Below are positions 6,187-6,213 of a stretch of 6,213 nucleotides of DNA, one piece after another. Each line of letters starts with the position of its first letter. The stretch's first letter is position 1. The notes beneath the pieces were generated by a model. It worked only from the letters and a program-made list of their open reading frames with translations. It had not been told where the DNA came from and did not search any database. A program made the position numbers and the translations under genes. This stretch comes from an uncultured bacterium (GTDB lineage: Bacteria; Patescibacteriota; Gracilibacteria; Absconditabacterales; Absconditicoccaceae), in the NCBI GenBank assembly GCA_937906635.1, contig CALCYP010000088.1, positions 1 to 6,213 on the forward strand, read 5' to 3'.

Positions 6187-6213
6187 TATGGTAATGATGA
6201 AGATATAAATTTA

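Overview
This AT-rich window comes from a bacterium that reads TGA as glycine (genetic code 25), which places it in the Gracilibacteria / Absconditabacteria (BD1-5 / SR1) branch of the candidate phyla radiation. Read with the standard code, all six genes break into short pieces. Read with TGA = Gly, each is one intact frame ending in TAA or TAG. About 85 in-frame TGA codons occur, many at invariant glycines: the first glycine of a P-loop, the Rossmann GxxGxxG glycines and the glycine of an ITGSN motif. I cannot tell from this window which of the two phyla is the source.

Layout. Positions 41-143 hold the first copy of a roughly 100-base repeat that ends in an intrinsic terminator. A plus-strand AAA_14/DUF4143-type ATPase gene follows (227-1423), with a perfect 18-bp palindrome in its upstream region. 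Repeat copy 2 starts just after its stop codon (1434-1525). A second, diverged ATPase of the same family lies on the minus strand (1560-2807), with a 15-bp inverted repeat upstream of its start. Repeat copy 3 (2936-3039) ends nine bases before the start codon of gmd (3049-4146), which is followed two bases later by fcl (4149-5099). A minus-strand toxin-antitoxin operon fills the rest: an HTH-Panacea (SocA/DUF4065-like) antitoxin (5464-6186) and an overlapping RelE/ParE-like toxin (5103-5477) that converges on fcl.

How the parts work together. gmd and fcl together convert GDP-D-mannose to GDP-L-fucose, presumably for a surface glycan. The toxin-antitoxin pair is a self-contained module. The two ATPases are paralogues of unknown role, and each lies between two consecutive copies of the repeat.

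The most interesting signal is the repeat. Each copy can form an upstream hairpin, a 12-pair long-range stem and a terminator hairpin. The long-range stem excludes the other two, as in a transcription attenuator, and the divergent copy keeps that pairing through G-U wobbles. Copy 3 is placed to control the fucose operon. No tRNA, rRNA, CRISPR array or insertion sequence was seen.
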